Positions 35,271 to 46,620 of a stretch of DNA of 64,000 nucleotides are shown piece by piece (the stretch's first letter is position 1; each line of letters starts with the position of its first letter). The DNA is taken from NCBI RefSeq assembly GCF_050003625.1, contig NC_134398.1, positions 18,426,997 to 18,490,996 of the forward strand, in the 5' to 3' direction. The DNA comes from Haematobia irritans (Eukaryota > Arthropoda > Insecta > Diptera > Muscidae). The translations under genes and the position numbers were made by a program. The notes below the pieces were generated by a model. That model searched no databases. It had not been told where the DNA came from and saw only the letters and a program-made list of their open reading frames with translations.

Positions 35271-38200
35271 TATAAGATATTTTGTAAACATTTCATATCT
35301 ATAGAAAATTGCCAAAATTGTATTTCAATAGAAAATTTTGTCAAAATTTTATTTCTATAGAAAATTTTGTCACAATTATATTTCTATAAAAAATTTAGTC
35401 AACATTTTTTTGGAATAGAATATTTTGTCAAAATTTTATTTCTATAGAAAATGTTGTCCAAATATTATTTCTATAGAAAATTTTATCAAAATTTTATTTC
35501 TACAGAAAATTTTGTCAAAATAGTATTTGTGGAGAAGATTTTGTCTAAATATTATTTCTATAGAAAAATTTGCAAAAATTTTATTTCTATAGAAAATTTT
35601 GTAAAAAGTTTTATTTCAATAGAAAATTTGTCTAAATATTATTTCTATAGAAAATTTTGTAAACATTTTATTTCTATAGAAAATTTTGTCAAAATTTTAT
35701 TTCTTAAGGAAATTTTGTAAAAATTTTATTTCTATAGAAAATTTTGTCAAAATTTTATTTCCATGGAAAATTTTGTCCAAATATTATTTCTATAGAAAAT
35801 ATTGTAAAAATTTTATTTCTATAGAAAGCTTTGTTAAAATTGTATTTCTATAGAAAATTTTGTCAAAATTTTATTTGTATAGAAGATTTTGTCAAAATTT
35901 TATTTTTATAGAAAATGTTGTTAAAATTTTATTTCTATCGGAAATTTTATCAAAATTTTATTTCTATAGAAAATTTTGTCAAAGTTTTATTTCTATAGAA
36001 AATTTTGTCAAAATTGTATTTCTATAGACAATTTTGTCAAAATTGCATTTCTATAGACAATTTTGTCAAAATTGTATTTCTATAGAAAACTTTGTCAAAA
36101 TTTTATTTCTATAGAAGATTTTGTCAAACTTTTATTTCTATAAAAAATTTTGTAAATTTCTATAGAATGATTCTATAGAAGATTTTGTCAAAATTGTATT
36201 TCTATAGAAAATTTTGTCAACATTTTATTGCTATATAAAATTTTGTCCAAATATTATTTCTATATAACATTTTGTCAAAATTTTATTTCTATAGAAAATT
36301 TTGTCAAAAGTTTATTTCTATAGGAAATTTTGTAAAAATTTTATTTCAATAGAAAATTTTGTCAAAATTTTATTTCTATAGGAAATTTTGTACAAATTTT
36401 TTTTTCTAGAGAAAATTTTGTCCAAATATTATTTCTATAGAAAATTTTGTCAAAATTGTATTTGTAGAGAAGATTTTATCCAAATATTATTTCTATAGAA
36501 AATTTTGTCAAAATTTTATTTCTATCGAAAATGTTGTCAAAATTGTATTTGTAGAGAAGATTTTGTCCAAATATTATTTCAATAGAAAATTTTGTCAAAA
36601 TTTTATTTCTATCGAAAAATTTTCTCAAAATTTTATTTCTATAGAAAATTTTGTCAAGATTTTATTTCCATCGAAAAATAATGTCAAAATTTTTTTGGAA
36701 TAGAATATTTTGTCAAAACTTTTTTTCTATAGAAAATTTTGAGAAAATTTTTCGTTGGAAATAAAATTTCTATCGAAAAAACGTTTCAAAATTTTATTTC
36801 TAAGCAATACTTTTCATAGTTTCAGTTATACAAAAAATACAATAAGACGGTCAATGATAATCAATCAGAAATAAAAATTTTATTTCTATAGAAAAAATTT
36901 TCAATATTTGATTTCTATAGAAGATTTTGTCACAATTGTATTTCTATACAAAATTGTGTCAAAATTTTATTTCTATAGAAAATTTTGTTAAAAAAGTTTC
37001 TTTTTATAGAAAATGTTGTCAACATTTTATTTCTGTAGAAGATTTTGTCAAAATTTTATTTCTGTAGGAAATTTTGTCAACATTTTATTTCTATAGGAAA
37101 TTTTTTAAAAAATTTTTTCTATAGAAAATTTTGTCAAAATTTAATTTTGTGTAAATCAGTAACTAATCAAACTCGAGGTCATTTCTTTCTTGTTTTTATA
37201 GTAACATAAAATAAAGAAAACAAAATTTTATTTCTATAGAAAATTTTGTTAAACTTTTATGTCTATAGAAAATTTTGTAAACATTTTATTTCTATATAAA
37301 ATGTCAAAATTTTTATTCCCTAGAAAATTATGTCAAAGTTGTGTTTCTATAGAAAATTTTGTCAAAATTGTATTTCTATAGAAAATTTTGTCAACATTTT
37401 ATTTTTATAGAAAATTTTGTGAAAAATTTATTTCTATCGGAAATTTTATCGAAATTTTATTTCTACAGGAAATTTTGTAAAAATTTTATTTCTATATAAA
37501 ATTTTATAAAAATTTTATTTCTGTAGAAAATTTTGTTTGAATATTATTTCTATAGAAAATTTTGTAAAAATTGTATTTCTATAGAAAATTTATTTGTATA
37601 GAAAGTTTTGTGAAGATTTTATTTCTATAGAAAATTTTGTTAAGATTTTACTTCTATAGAAAATTTCGTCAAGATTTTTTTTCTATAGAAAATTTTGTCA
37701 AAATTGTATTTCTATAGAAAATTTTGCCAAAATTTTATTTGTATGGAAGATTTTGTCAAAATTTTATTTGTAAAGAAAATTTTGTCAAAGTTGTATTTCT
37801 ATAGAAAATTTTGCCAAAATTTTATTTCTGTAGAAAATGTTGTCACAGTATTATTTCTATAGAAAATTTTGTCAAAATTGTATTTCTATAGAAAATTTTG
37901 TCAAGATTTTATTTGTATAGAAGATTTTGTCAAAATTTTATTTTTATAGAAAATTTTGTCAAAATTTTATTTCTATCCGAAATTTTATCAAAATTTGATT
38001 TCTATAGGAAATTTTGTAAAGATTTTATTTCTATAGAAAATTTTTGTCAATGTTTTTTTTTTTTCTATCGAAAATTTTGTCAAAGTTGAAAATTTTGTCC
38101 AAATATTATTTCTATAGAAAATTTTGTAAAAATTGTATTTCTATAGAAAATTTTGTCAACATTTTAGTTGTATAGGAGATTTTGTCATAATTCTATTTCT

Positions 38201-38997
38201 ATAGAAAATTTTGTCAAAATTTTATTTCTATAGGAAATTTTGTAAAAATGTTATTTCTATAGAAGATTTTGTTATAATTTTATTTCTATAGAAAATTTTG
38301 TAAAATTTTTATTTCTATAGGAAATTTTGTAAAAATTTTATTTCTATAGAAGATTTTGTCATAATTTTATTTCAATAGAAAATTTTGTCAAAATTTTATT
38401 TCTATAGGAAATTTTGTGAAAATTTTATTTCTGTAGCAAATGTTGTCCAAATATTATTTGTATAGAAAATTTTGTCAAAATTGTATTTCTATAGAAAATT
38501 TTGTCAAGATTTTATTTGTATAGAAGATTTTGTCAAAATTTTATTTTTATAGAAAATTTTGTCAAAATTTTATTTCTATCGGAAATTTTATCAAAATTTT
38601 AGTTTTATAGGAAATTTTGTAAAAACTTTATTTCTATAGAATATTTTGTCAATGTTGTATTTTTATAGAAAATTTTGTCCAAATATTATTTCTAAAGAAA
38701 ATTTTGTAAAAATCGTATTTCTAGATTTTATTCAAGATTTTATTTCTATAGAAAATGTTGCCAAAATTTTATTTCTATTGAAAATTTTGTCAAAATTTGA
38801 TTTCTATAGAAAATTTTGTCAAGATTTTTTTTCTATAGAAAATTTTGTCAAAATTTTATTTCCATAGAAAATTCTTGTCAAAATTTTTTTTCTATAGAAA
38901 ATTTTGTCAAAGTTTTATTTCCATAGAAAATTTGGCAAAATATTAGTTATATAGAAAATTTTGTAAATTATTTCTTGTCATTATTTCTCTCAGTATA

Positions 38998-40020
38998 GTC
39001 ATCAACCAAAATGGTCGATTGTTGGCCATTCCACAAAAAACAAACCAGGATGGATAGAAGTACATTGTTTTGCAGGACATTCTCACATATGCATCTAGAA
39101 TTTCTTGTCATTTTTTGTTCGCCATTTTTCTTTTACTAGGAGTAATTCTGTTTTCAATTCTCCTTATTCTCCCTTCAATCTGACCCCCTTAAGGTACGTG
39201 GAAGATACGTAAACTATGTATAGAGAATTACACAAGAATGTCGAATACATGAACACCAAATAAGAATCTATAGAACTTTAAAATAGGATCTACACACTCT
39301 TGCCCTCGAGTTGTAGTAGAAAATCTACTTCAAAAGGTATGACATAGCCTAGGTATGATACTGGAAAAAACCCCAAAAGCAAATTTCTTGGGTTTTTATT
39401 CTTGTGTCCCATTTGGAGTTTTTTGCATTCCAAACTTTAACCATAGATTCAAGTTTAAACAATGTTTCTTGGTTGTAAGAGATTAGAGGTTTGAGAGTAT
39501 TATCCAATAGAAGAGCTATTAAAGGAGAGTGAAGTTCCTTTTTGGTTTGGCAAAAGAAAATTTTAAACTTCAATTTTTTTTTTTTTTTTTTGTTTTGGGA
39601 AAAAGAAATTGGAGAATTTTTGAAGATTGTGATTACATTCAGCCCTTGGTCATGTTCAATTATCATATAGGACACAGAAAATACATTAACATTTTCATTG
39701 GCCTAAGGAAACATTTGTATTACGATAAGGAAATCTTCATTTATAGGAAAACGTCGTTTTTATAAGACCAATAAACATTTTCGAAAATATTATGTTTGGG
39801 AATTCATTGAAATAAGAAATTGTTTCGTTGGTCCGGGCAATATGGGTTGTCGATCTTTCATTAAAACGATTATTTTTTGTTTCACAAATATTATGAAATA
39901 TTTCAGCATTCACTGAAATTGGCAATAATGTTGTAGGTTGCTAGGAAAGATTCGACCGAGAGACACTGGAATAAGGGATTGCAATAACGCTTTCCACAGT
40001 TGGTAGAATCATAAAAAATG
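38998..40020. other. unique non-coding DNA
   Basis: The ORFs at 39349-39675 and 39529-39765 overlap on opposite strands across a poly-T run, and neither has supporting features. Confidence 0.4.
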
Positions 40021-40027
40021 GTTGATT

Positions 40028-40090
40028 TTTTACTATAAATTGGTAGAATTCTTGATGTTTCGGTGGATTTTGCAAAATATTCCTCTTCAA
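40028..40090 (+). repeat. recurrent array flank, copy 2
   Basis: It reads TTGGTAGAATTCTTGATGTT then TCGGTGGATTTTGCAAAATA then TTCCTCTTCAAA and passes straight into the 29-bp array. It matches the flanks at 54445 and 32155. Confidence 0.75.
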
Positions 40091-40600
40091 AACTTTTCTA
40101 TAGAAATAAAATTTTGACAACTATTTCTATAGAAATAAAACTTTGACATAATTTTCTATAGAAATTTCCTATAGAAATACATTTTTGGCAAAATTTCCTA
40201 CAGTAACTAATGTTTAATATCTAACTTGAAAATGCTATAAACCATGCTTCATATAAGATATATTCCTATGCATAGGTTAGCAAAACAAAATACATAAAAA
40301 AATAAAATTTTTACAAAATTTTCTATAGAAATAAAATTTGTACAAAATTTTGTATAGAAGTAAAATTTTTACAAAATTTTCTATAGAAATAAAATTTTGA
40401 TAAAATTTTCTATGGACACTAAATTTTGGCAATATGTTCTATAGAAATACAATTTTGTCAAGATTTTTAATACTCGTAGAAATAAAATTTTCTATGGACA
40501 TCAATATTTGATACAATTATCTATTGACAAAACATTTTAACAAAAATTTTTATAGAAATTAAATTTTGTCAAATTTCTCTACAGAAATTAAATTTTGTCG
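40090..40600 (-). repeat. 29-bp AT-rich array, GACAAAA orientation
   Basis: Two degenerate blocks (about 40090-40220 and 40295-40600) separated by ~70 bp of other sequence. Confidence 0.85.
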
Positions 40601-40604
40601 AATT

Positions 40605-41104
40605 TCTTTACACCCTCAAAAAATCGCTTCTGTAACATATACCCCAAACACATTTTGCTTCAAGCATATATATTTTCAAGATTAGTCCAAACAAAATATT
40701 GTTTGTATTGTTCAAACATATTATGTTTCACCTTAGGGCATACACTGGTAGAAAAAAATTTTAATGACATTTTCTTTGTGTGGATATATTTTTTAGGCAC
40801 CAGTTGGTTACTTCCATTATTTTTATTGCAGCTTAGTCTCTAGGTGTCTCTTTCTAAACACATATATGTGTATAGGCTATTTCTAAATTAATATATGTTT
40901 GCATCTAAGCATATTATATTTACAAACATTTTATATCCCAAACATAATATGTTGTAACATATTAATATATATGTCCCAAACATATTATGCTAGTTTATGA
41001 ACATTATAGGCTTGCAATTAAAAATATTGTGTTAAAAAATTTGAGTTCCAAACATCTAACTTTTACACCCAAACATATGAAAAAAAGTATTATTCGTCCG
41101 TGTA
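40605..41104. other. ACATATTATG-rich AT segment, possible MITE
   Basis: AAACATATTATG-like words recur on both strands (for example near 40725, 40905, 40940 and 40978). The segment is bounded by array DNA on both sides and starts TACACCCTCAAAAAATCGC. I cannot find convincing terminal inverted repeats. The frame at 40595-40843 is not supported. Confidence 0.4.
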
Positions 41105-41408
41105 CAGAGAAAAAATTTTGACAAAATTTTGAATAGAAATAAGATTTTTATAAATTTTTCTATGGGCAAAAAAAATTTTTATGGACAAGAAATTTTCATA
41201 GAAATAAAATTTTGACAAAATTTTCTATAGAAATAAAATTTTGACAAAATTTTATGTAGAAATAAAATTTTGACAAAATTTTCTATAGAAATAAACTTTT
41301 ATAAAAATTTCTCTCGGTATAAAATTTTTACAAAATTTTCAATAGAAGTACAACTTTCCATGGATATAAAATTTTCTATGGACACAACATTTTGACAGAA
41401 TTTTCTAC
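41105..41408 (-). repeat. 29-bp AT-rich array, GACAAAA orientation
   Basis: About ten degenerate units, ended by insertion of the hammerhead element at 41409. Confidence 0.85.
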
Positions 41409-41786
41409 AAAATAAACCCAGCCATGTGAATTCAAATCGATGATTTGACAGTGGCATAGGAAAAGAGATATGTTTGTTTCGAATTTATTTCGGCATAAGC
41501 CGGCTATCAATGTAAAACCTTTTTTCGGAGGGTTCAAGTGTGGTTTTTGTTGGGTTTAATAAACTGCCTGAATTTATTCTGATAATTGGTTGATAGTTTT
41601 GCTGCAAGTAGAGGATGCTGATGAGGAATGTGGTAATTCCGAAACGTGCGTCCATCCAACCATCTTGCAGTCTATAGGGCTTTGCCCAAATAAATTTGAC
41701 AAACATTCTTTTCCTCTGTTGGTTAAGCTACTCTTGTAGTTTAGTCAATGTATGGTTTTAAGCTGAAATAAAAAACAACAACAATA
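41409..41786 (+). mobile_element. hammerhead-ribozyme retroelement-like sequence, copy 1
   Basis: This ~378-bp sequence sits in a 29-bp array and has two diverged relatives at 59312-59690 and 61570-61950, both on the minus strand. All three start near AATAAACCCAGCC, contain CCTTTTTTCGGAAGG-like and TTATTCTGATAATTGGTTGA phrases, and end GGTTTTAAGCTGA followed by an A-rich CAACAACAA tail. The tail suggests spread through RNA. No protein is encoded. A hammerhead motif lies at 41602-41670. Such ribozymes are known in Penelope-like elements and in the small non-autonomous retrozymes; this family most resembles one of those by composition, but its autonomous partner is not in the window. Confidence 0.8.
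41602..41670 (+). ncRNA. type I hammerhead ribozyme, intact core
   Basis: All invariant parts are present in order. Stem I outer helix pairs 41602-41608 (CTGCAAG) with 41664-41670 (CTTGCAG). After an internal loop, the inner helix pairs 41613-41617 (GGATG) with 41653-41657 (CATCC). The core CTGATGA is 41618-41624. Stem II pairs 41625-41629 (GGAAT) with 41636-41640 (ATTCC) over a six-base loop. The core GAAA is 41641-41644. Stem III is three pairs (A41644-T41651, C41645-G41650, G41646-C41649) with a two-base loop. The predicted cleavage site is after C41652 (UH with H = C). The very short stem III is typical of retroelement hammerheads, which may act as dimers. Confidence 0.85.
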
Positions 41787-42630
41787 AAATTTTGTCAAAA
41801 TTATCTATAGAAATAAACTTTTAACAAATTTTTTTATAGAAATAAAATTTTGATCAAATTTGCTATGGATACAAAATTTTCATTGAAAAAACTTTTGCTA
41901 AAATTCTCTACAGAAATAAAATGTTGATAAAACTTTGTATAGAAATAATATGTTGACAAAATTTTCTATAGAAATCCAATTATGGCAAAATTTTGTATAG
42001 AATAAAATGTTTAACAACAATTAATAAGGAAACCAAATTTTGACAAAAGTTTCTATAGAAATAAAATTTTGACAAAATTTTTTATAGAAATAAAATTTTG
42101 ACAAAATTTTCTATATACGTAAAATTTTCACAAAACTTTCTACAGAAATAAACTTTTAAAAAGAATTTCTATAGAACGAAAATTTTGACAAAATTTTCCA
42201 TAGAAATAAAATTTTAAAAGAATTTACTATTTATATAAAATTTTTTCAAATTTTTCTATAGCAATAAAATTCTGACAAATTTTTTATTGAAATAACATTT
42301 TGACAAAATTTTTATAAAAATAACATTTTGACAAAATTTGCTATAGAAATGAAATTTTGACAACATTTTCTATAGAAATCAAATATTGACAACATTTTCT
42401 ATACAAAAATAATTTTGTCCAAATTTAGACAATATGGAGTGTATAGAAATAAATTTTGACAAAATTTTCTATAGAAATAAAATTTTGACAAAATTTTCTA
42501 TAGAAATAAAATTTTGACAAAATTTTCTATAGAAATAAATTTTTTACAAAATTTGCTATAAAAATGAAATTTTGATAAAAATAAAATATTGACAACATTT
42601 TCTATAGAAATATCTGATCCTTTTCAAAAA
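41787..42630 (-). repeat. 29-bp AT-rich array, GACAAAA orientation
   Basis: About 28 units continuing the array interrupted by the hammerhead element. It is more degenerate on the left and near-consensus at 42440-42540. Confidence 0.9.
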
Positions 42631-42671
42631 TATCTGTTCCTTTTCAAAACAAACTATTATATTTGATTGAT

Positions 42672-42727
42672 GGTGGTGCGAATGTAAGATTCGGCCCGGC
42701 CGAACTTACTACTGTATATACTTGTTA
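42672..42727 (-). mobile_element. solo terminus of a mini-me-like element
   Basis: The hairpin TTCGGCCCGGCCGAA (42690-42704) is followed by CTTACTACTGTATATACTTG (42705-42724), the same terminus as elements A1-A4, but without the internal tandem units. This is a truncated remnant. Confidence 0.6.
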
Positions 42728-42799
42728 TAGGTTCGAGTATACTACCTCGATTTATTTAGATATTGAAATAAATGTTAAATGTTTCTAACGTTAAGAAAA

Positions 42800-43008
42800 A
42801 AATAAAATTTTCTGTAAAAATAAAATTTTAAGAAATTTTTCTATGGAAATAAAATTTTGAGAAAAATATAGAAATAAAATTTTGATAAAATTTTCTATAG
42901 AAATAAAATTTTGATAGAATTTTCTAACGAAATAATATTGTGACAAAATTTTCTATAGAAACAAAATTTTCAAAAAAAAAATTACAGGAATAAAATTTAG
43001 AAAAAACA
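42800..43008 (-). repeat. 29-bp AT-rich array, GACAAAA orientation
   Basis: About seven degenerate units, ended by element B1. Confidence 0.85.
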
Positions 43009-43012
43009 AGTA

Positions 43013-44151
43013 AGGAAAGTCTAAAGTCGGGCGGGGCCGACTATATTATACCCTGCACCACTTAGTAGATCTAAATTTTCGATACCATATCACATTCGTC
43101 AAACGTGTTGGGGGCTATATATAAAGGTTTGTACCAAATACATAAATTTAAATATCACTCGATCTGGACAGAATTTGATAGCCTTCTACAAAATCTATAG
43201 ACTCAAAATTTGTGTCGGCTAATGCACTAGGGTGGAACACAATGTTAGTACAAAATAAAAATATGGGAAACATTTAAATCTGAAGCAAAAGTTTATTTAT
43301 GATTTATCGCTCGATATATACGTATTAGAAGTTTAGGAAAATTAGAGTCATTTTTACAACTTTTCGACTAAGCAGTGGCGATTTGAAAAGGAAAATGTTG
43401 GTATTTTGACCATTTTTGTCGAAATCCGAAAAACATATATATGGGAGCTATATCTAAATCTGAACCGATGCCAACCAAATTTGGCACGCATAGCTACAAT
43501 GCTAATCCTACTCCCTGTGCAAAATTTCAACTAAATCGGAGTTAAAAATTGGCATCTGTGGTCATATGAGTGTAAATCGGGCGAAAGCTATATTTGGGAA
43601 ATATATCCAAATCTGAACCGATTTCAACCAAATTTGGCACGCATAGCTATAATGCTAATCCTACTCCCTGTGCAAAATTTCAACTAAATAGGAGCAAAAA
43701 ATTTTCCTCTGTGGGCAATTGAGTGTAAATCGGGCGAAAGCTATATATGGGAGCTATATCTAAATCTGAACCGATTTGGCTGATATTTTGCAAGTTTTTC
43801 GAGACCTATAAAATATTCGGATGTACGGAATTTGAGGCAGATCGGTTGATATACACGCCAATTATGACCAAATCGGTGAAAAATATATATGGCAGCTATA
43901 TCTAAATCTGAACCGATTTTTTCCAAAATCAATAGGGACTAAAACTGCGAGCTGTACTTTGCACACAAAAATACATCAACAGACAGACAGACGGACAGAC
44001 AGACAGACAGACATCGCTAAATCGACTCAGAATTTAATTCTAAGCCGATCCGTATACTAAAAGGTTAGTCTATGATTACTCCTTCTTGGCGTTACATACA
44101 AATGCACAAAGTTATTATACCCCGTACCACAGTAGTGGTCAAGGGTATAAC
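43013..44151 (+). mobile_element. mini-me/DINE-like element B1
   Basis: It starts AAACAAGTAAGGAAAGTCTA with a GC-rich hairpin (GTCGGGCGGGGCCGAC, 43026-43041). It carries ~120-165-bp tandem units (GGGAGCTATATCTAAATCTG phrase) and then the (GTCY)n proto-microsatellite as CAGACAGACGGACAGACAGA (43982 on) with the GACTCAGAATTTAATT core. Subterminal direct repeats ATTATACCCTGCACCAC (43045-43061) and ATTATACCCCGTACCAC (44114-44130) bracket the body. Related to the A family, but a distinct subfamily. It encodes no protein. Confidence 0.8.
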
Positions 44152-45070
44152 TATAGAGAAATAAAATTTTGACAAAATTTTCTATAGAAATAAAATTTTC
44201 ACAAAAGTTTCTATAGAAATAAAATTTTGACAAAGTTTTCTATAGAAATAACATTTTTACAAAATTTTCTATAGAAATAAAATTTTGACAAAATTTTCTA
44301 TAGAAATAAAATTTTGCCAAAATTTTCTATATAAATAAAATTTTGACAAAATTTTCTATAGAAATAAAATTTTGACAAAATTTTAAATAGAAATAAAATG
44401 TAGAAAAAATTTTCTATAGAAATAAAATTTTGACAAAATTTCCTATAGAAATAAAATTTTGATAAAATTTTCTATAGAAATAAAATTTTGACAAAATTTC
44501 CTATAGAAATAAATATTTTACAAAACTTCCTATAGAAATAAAATTTTGACAAAATTTTCTATAGAAATAAAATTTTGACAAAATTGTCTATAGAAATAAA
44601 ATTTTGACAAAATTTTCTATAGAAAAACAATTTTTACCAAATTTTCTACACAAATAAAATTTTGACAAAATTTTCTATAGAAATAAAATTTTAACAAAAT
44701 TTTCTATAGAAATAAAATTTTGACAAAATTTTAAATAGAAATAAAATTTTGACAAAATTTTCTATAGAAATAAAATTTTGATAAAATTTTCTATAGAAAT
44801 AAAATTTCGACAAAATTTCCTATAGAAATAACATTTTGACAAAATTTTCTATAGAAATAAAGTTTTGAAAAAATTTTCTATAGAAATAAAATTTTGACAA
44901 AATTGTCTATAGAAATAAATAGTTTACAAAATTTACAAAATACAAAAAAAAAAATTACCAAATTTTCTATACAAATAAAATTTTGACAAAATTTTCTATA
45001 GAAATAAAATTTTGAAAAAAATTTCTATAGAAATAAAATTTTGAAAAAAATTTCTATAGAAATAAAATTT
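44152..45070 (-). repeat. 29-bp AT-rich array, GACAAAA orientation, near consensus
   Basis: About 31 units, among the most regular in the window, between element B1 and the 106-bp inverted repeat. Confidence 0.93.
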
Positions 45071-45113
45071 TTCTACGTTTGTTGTTTTTGTTTTTCGACC
45101 TTTTTGTTTATTA

Positions 45114-45406
45114 CCTTATGTTATCTTTTTGTAAATTCAAGCTCGAGGTCAAAGTTTTATTTTTATTTTTTTGTTTTATTTTTTCATAATTCGATATTTC
45201 GATCTCCTTCGGAAATCATCAACGGGAATAAAATAAATAAATAAAGTTACAAGCTATGTCACTGCTGTTGTCCTCCCATGTCTGTTGTTGCTACCACACC
45301 ATGATTTCCGAAGGAGATCGAAATATCGAATTATGAAAAAATAAAACAAAAAAATAAAAATAAAACTTTGACCTCGAGCTTGAATTTACAAAAAGATAAC
45401 ATAAGG
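45114..45406. repeat. perfect 106-bp inverted repeat with 81-bp spacer
   Basis: Arms 45114-45219 and 45301-45406 are exact reverse complements over all 106 bases by direct comparison, including the poly-T/poly-A tracts. The spacer (45220-45300) has an AATAAAATAAATAAATAAA stretch. A transcript would fold into a long perfect duplex. It lies inside a 29-bp array. It could be a fold-back duplication of a retroelement end. Confidence 0.93.
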
Positions 45407-46285
45407 AAATAAAATTTTTCCAAAATATTCTATAAAAAAAATTGACAACATTTTCTATAGAAATAAAATTTTGTCAAAATCTTCTGTAGAAATAAAATGT
45501 AAAAAAAAATATTATTGAAATTAAATTTTGACAAAATTTTCTACAGAAATAAAATTTTGACAAACTTTTCTATAGAAATTAAATTTTGATAAAATTTTAT
45601 AACTTAATAATATTTTGACAAAATTTTCTATAGAAGTAAAATATAAAAAAAAATACAGGAATAAAATTCCTAAATTTTCTAAAAAAACTATAGAGAAAAA
45701 AAAAATTTGACAAAATTTTCTATCGCGATACAATTTTGACTAAATTTTCGATAGAAATAAAATTTTAACAAAATTTTCTATAGAAATAAAATTTTAACAA
45801 AATTTTCGATAGAAATACAATTTTCACAAAAGTTTTTTATAGAAATAAAATTTTGACAAAATTTTATATAGAAATAAAATTTTGACAAAATTTTCTATAG
45901 AAATAAAATTTTGACAAAATTTTCTATAGAAATAATGTTTTGAAAAAATTTTCTATAGAAAAAAAATTTTGACAAAATTTTCTATAGAAAAAAATTTTGA
46001 CAAAATTTTCTATAGAAAAAAAATTTTGACAAAATTTTCTATAGAAAAAAAATTTTGACAAAATTTTCTATAGAAAAAAATTTTTGGCAAAATTTTCTAT
46101 AGAAATAAAATTTTGACAAAATTTTCTATAGAAAAAAAATTTTTCCAAAATATTCTATAAAAAAAATTTGACAACATTTTCTATTGAAATAAAATTTTGT
46201 CAAAATCTTCTATAGAAATAAAATGTAACAAAAAATATTATTGAAATTAAGTTTTGACAAAATTTTCTATAGAAACTAAATTTTG
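45407..46285 (-). repeat. 29-bp AT-rich array, GACAAAA orientation
   Basis: About 30 units, with a regular run of a GAAAAAAAATTTTGAC variant at 45950-46080 that points to local unit expansion. Confidence 0.92.
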
Positions 46286-46330
46286 CAATATATATATTTT
46301 TTTTGTGTTTTTTTTTTTTGTAAAATTTTT

Positions 46331-46620
46331 ACCAAATTTTGATAAATTATTTTTGGCTCGAGTGGTAACCGTGATTGTAATGCAAAGTAGACTTTTTCAA
46401 TATTTGTTCTAAGATATCGTCCCCATTCGGGAACGTTAGCGTAAAAGTATTAACGTAAATTATTAGCGTAAAATTCCCAAATCGGGAATGTTTTCCCCAA
46501 ATGGGGACTATACTTTAGAACCATGATTTGTAGATTTGATGGGGAAATTCTCCAAATAGTCATCTTTGCATTACAATCACGGTTGCCACTCGAGCCAACA
46601 ATAATTTACCAAAAATTTGG
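46331..46620. mobile_element. 290-bp MITE with long inverted repeats, bordering an array
   Basis: Inverted arms of about 56-58 bp: 46332-46387 and 46563-46620. They contain TTGGCTCGAGTGG and AACCGTGATTGTAATGC, with a few mismatches. The centre has smaller inverted phrases (TCCCCATTCGGGAA, TTCCCCAAATGGGGA). The outer arm CCAAATTTTGATAAATTATT joins directly to the 29-bp array. The same CTCGAGTGG-AACC border follows arrays at 60520-60560 and 63472-63512. Confidence 0.8.

Larger units (their letters stand above)
33890..38975 (+). repeat. 29-bp AT-rich array, GTCAAAA orientation, interrupted
   Basis: About 140 units in two blocks, 33890-34337 and 35271-38975, split by the DD41D transposon. Many units are close to consensus (TTTTATTTCTATAGAAAA plus TTTTGTCAAAA). 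There are local variants such as GTCCAAATATTATTTC between 35450 and 36550 and GTATAGAAGATTTTGTC between 37890 and 38540, which mark regional block duplications. Confidence 0.94.
33820..38995. mobile_element. 5.2-kb MITE-like element filled with 29-bp repeats
   Basis: The left end is TTA-CACTGAGAATAAAG and the right end in reverse complement is TATACTGAGAGAAATAATG. They give an imperfect terminal inverted repeat with TA dinucleotides outside it (33818-33819, 38996-38997). The whole interior is 29-bp array plus a later DD41D insertion. The terminal match is short (about a dozen bases), so this is a moderate-confidence proposal. Confidence 0.5.

Noticed and set aside
40605..41104. A MITE defined by ACATATTATG words
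   Set aside because: Only listed as a sequence island: no inverted ends or target duplication could be identified.
45287..45345. Hammerhead-like GATGATTTCC-GAA-GGAGATCGAAA in the arms of the 106-bp inverted repeat
   Set aside because: CGAAA and a stem are present, but the CTGATGA core is TTGATGA on one arm and altered on the other, and the best 7-bp stem would consume core bases. At most a decayed relative.
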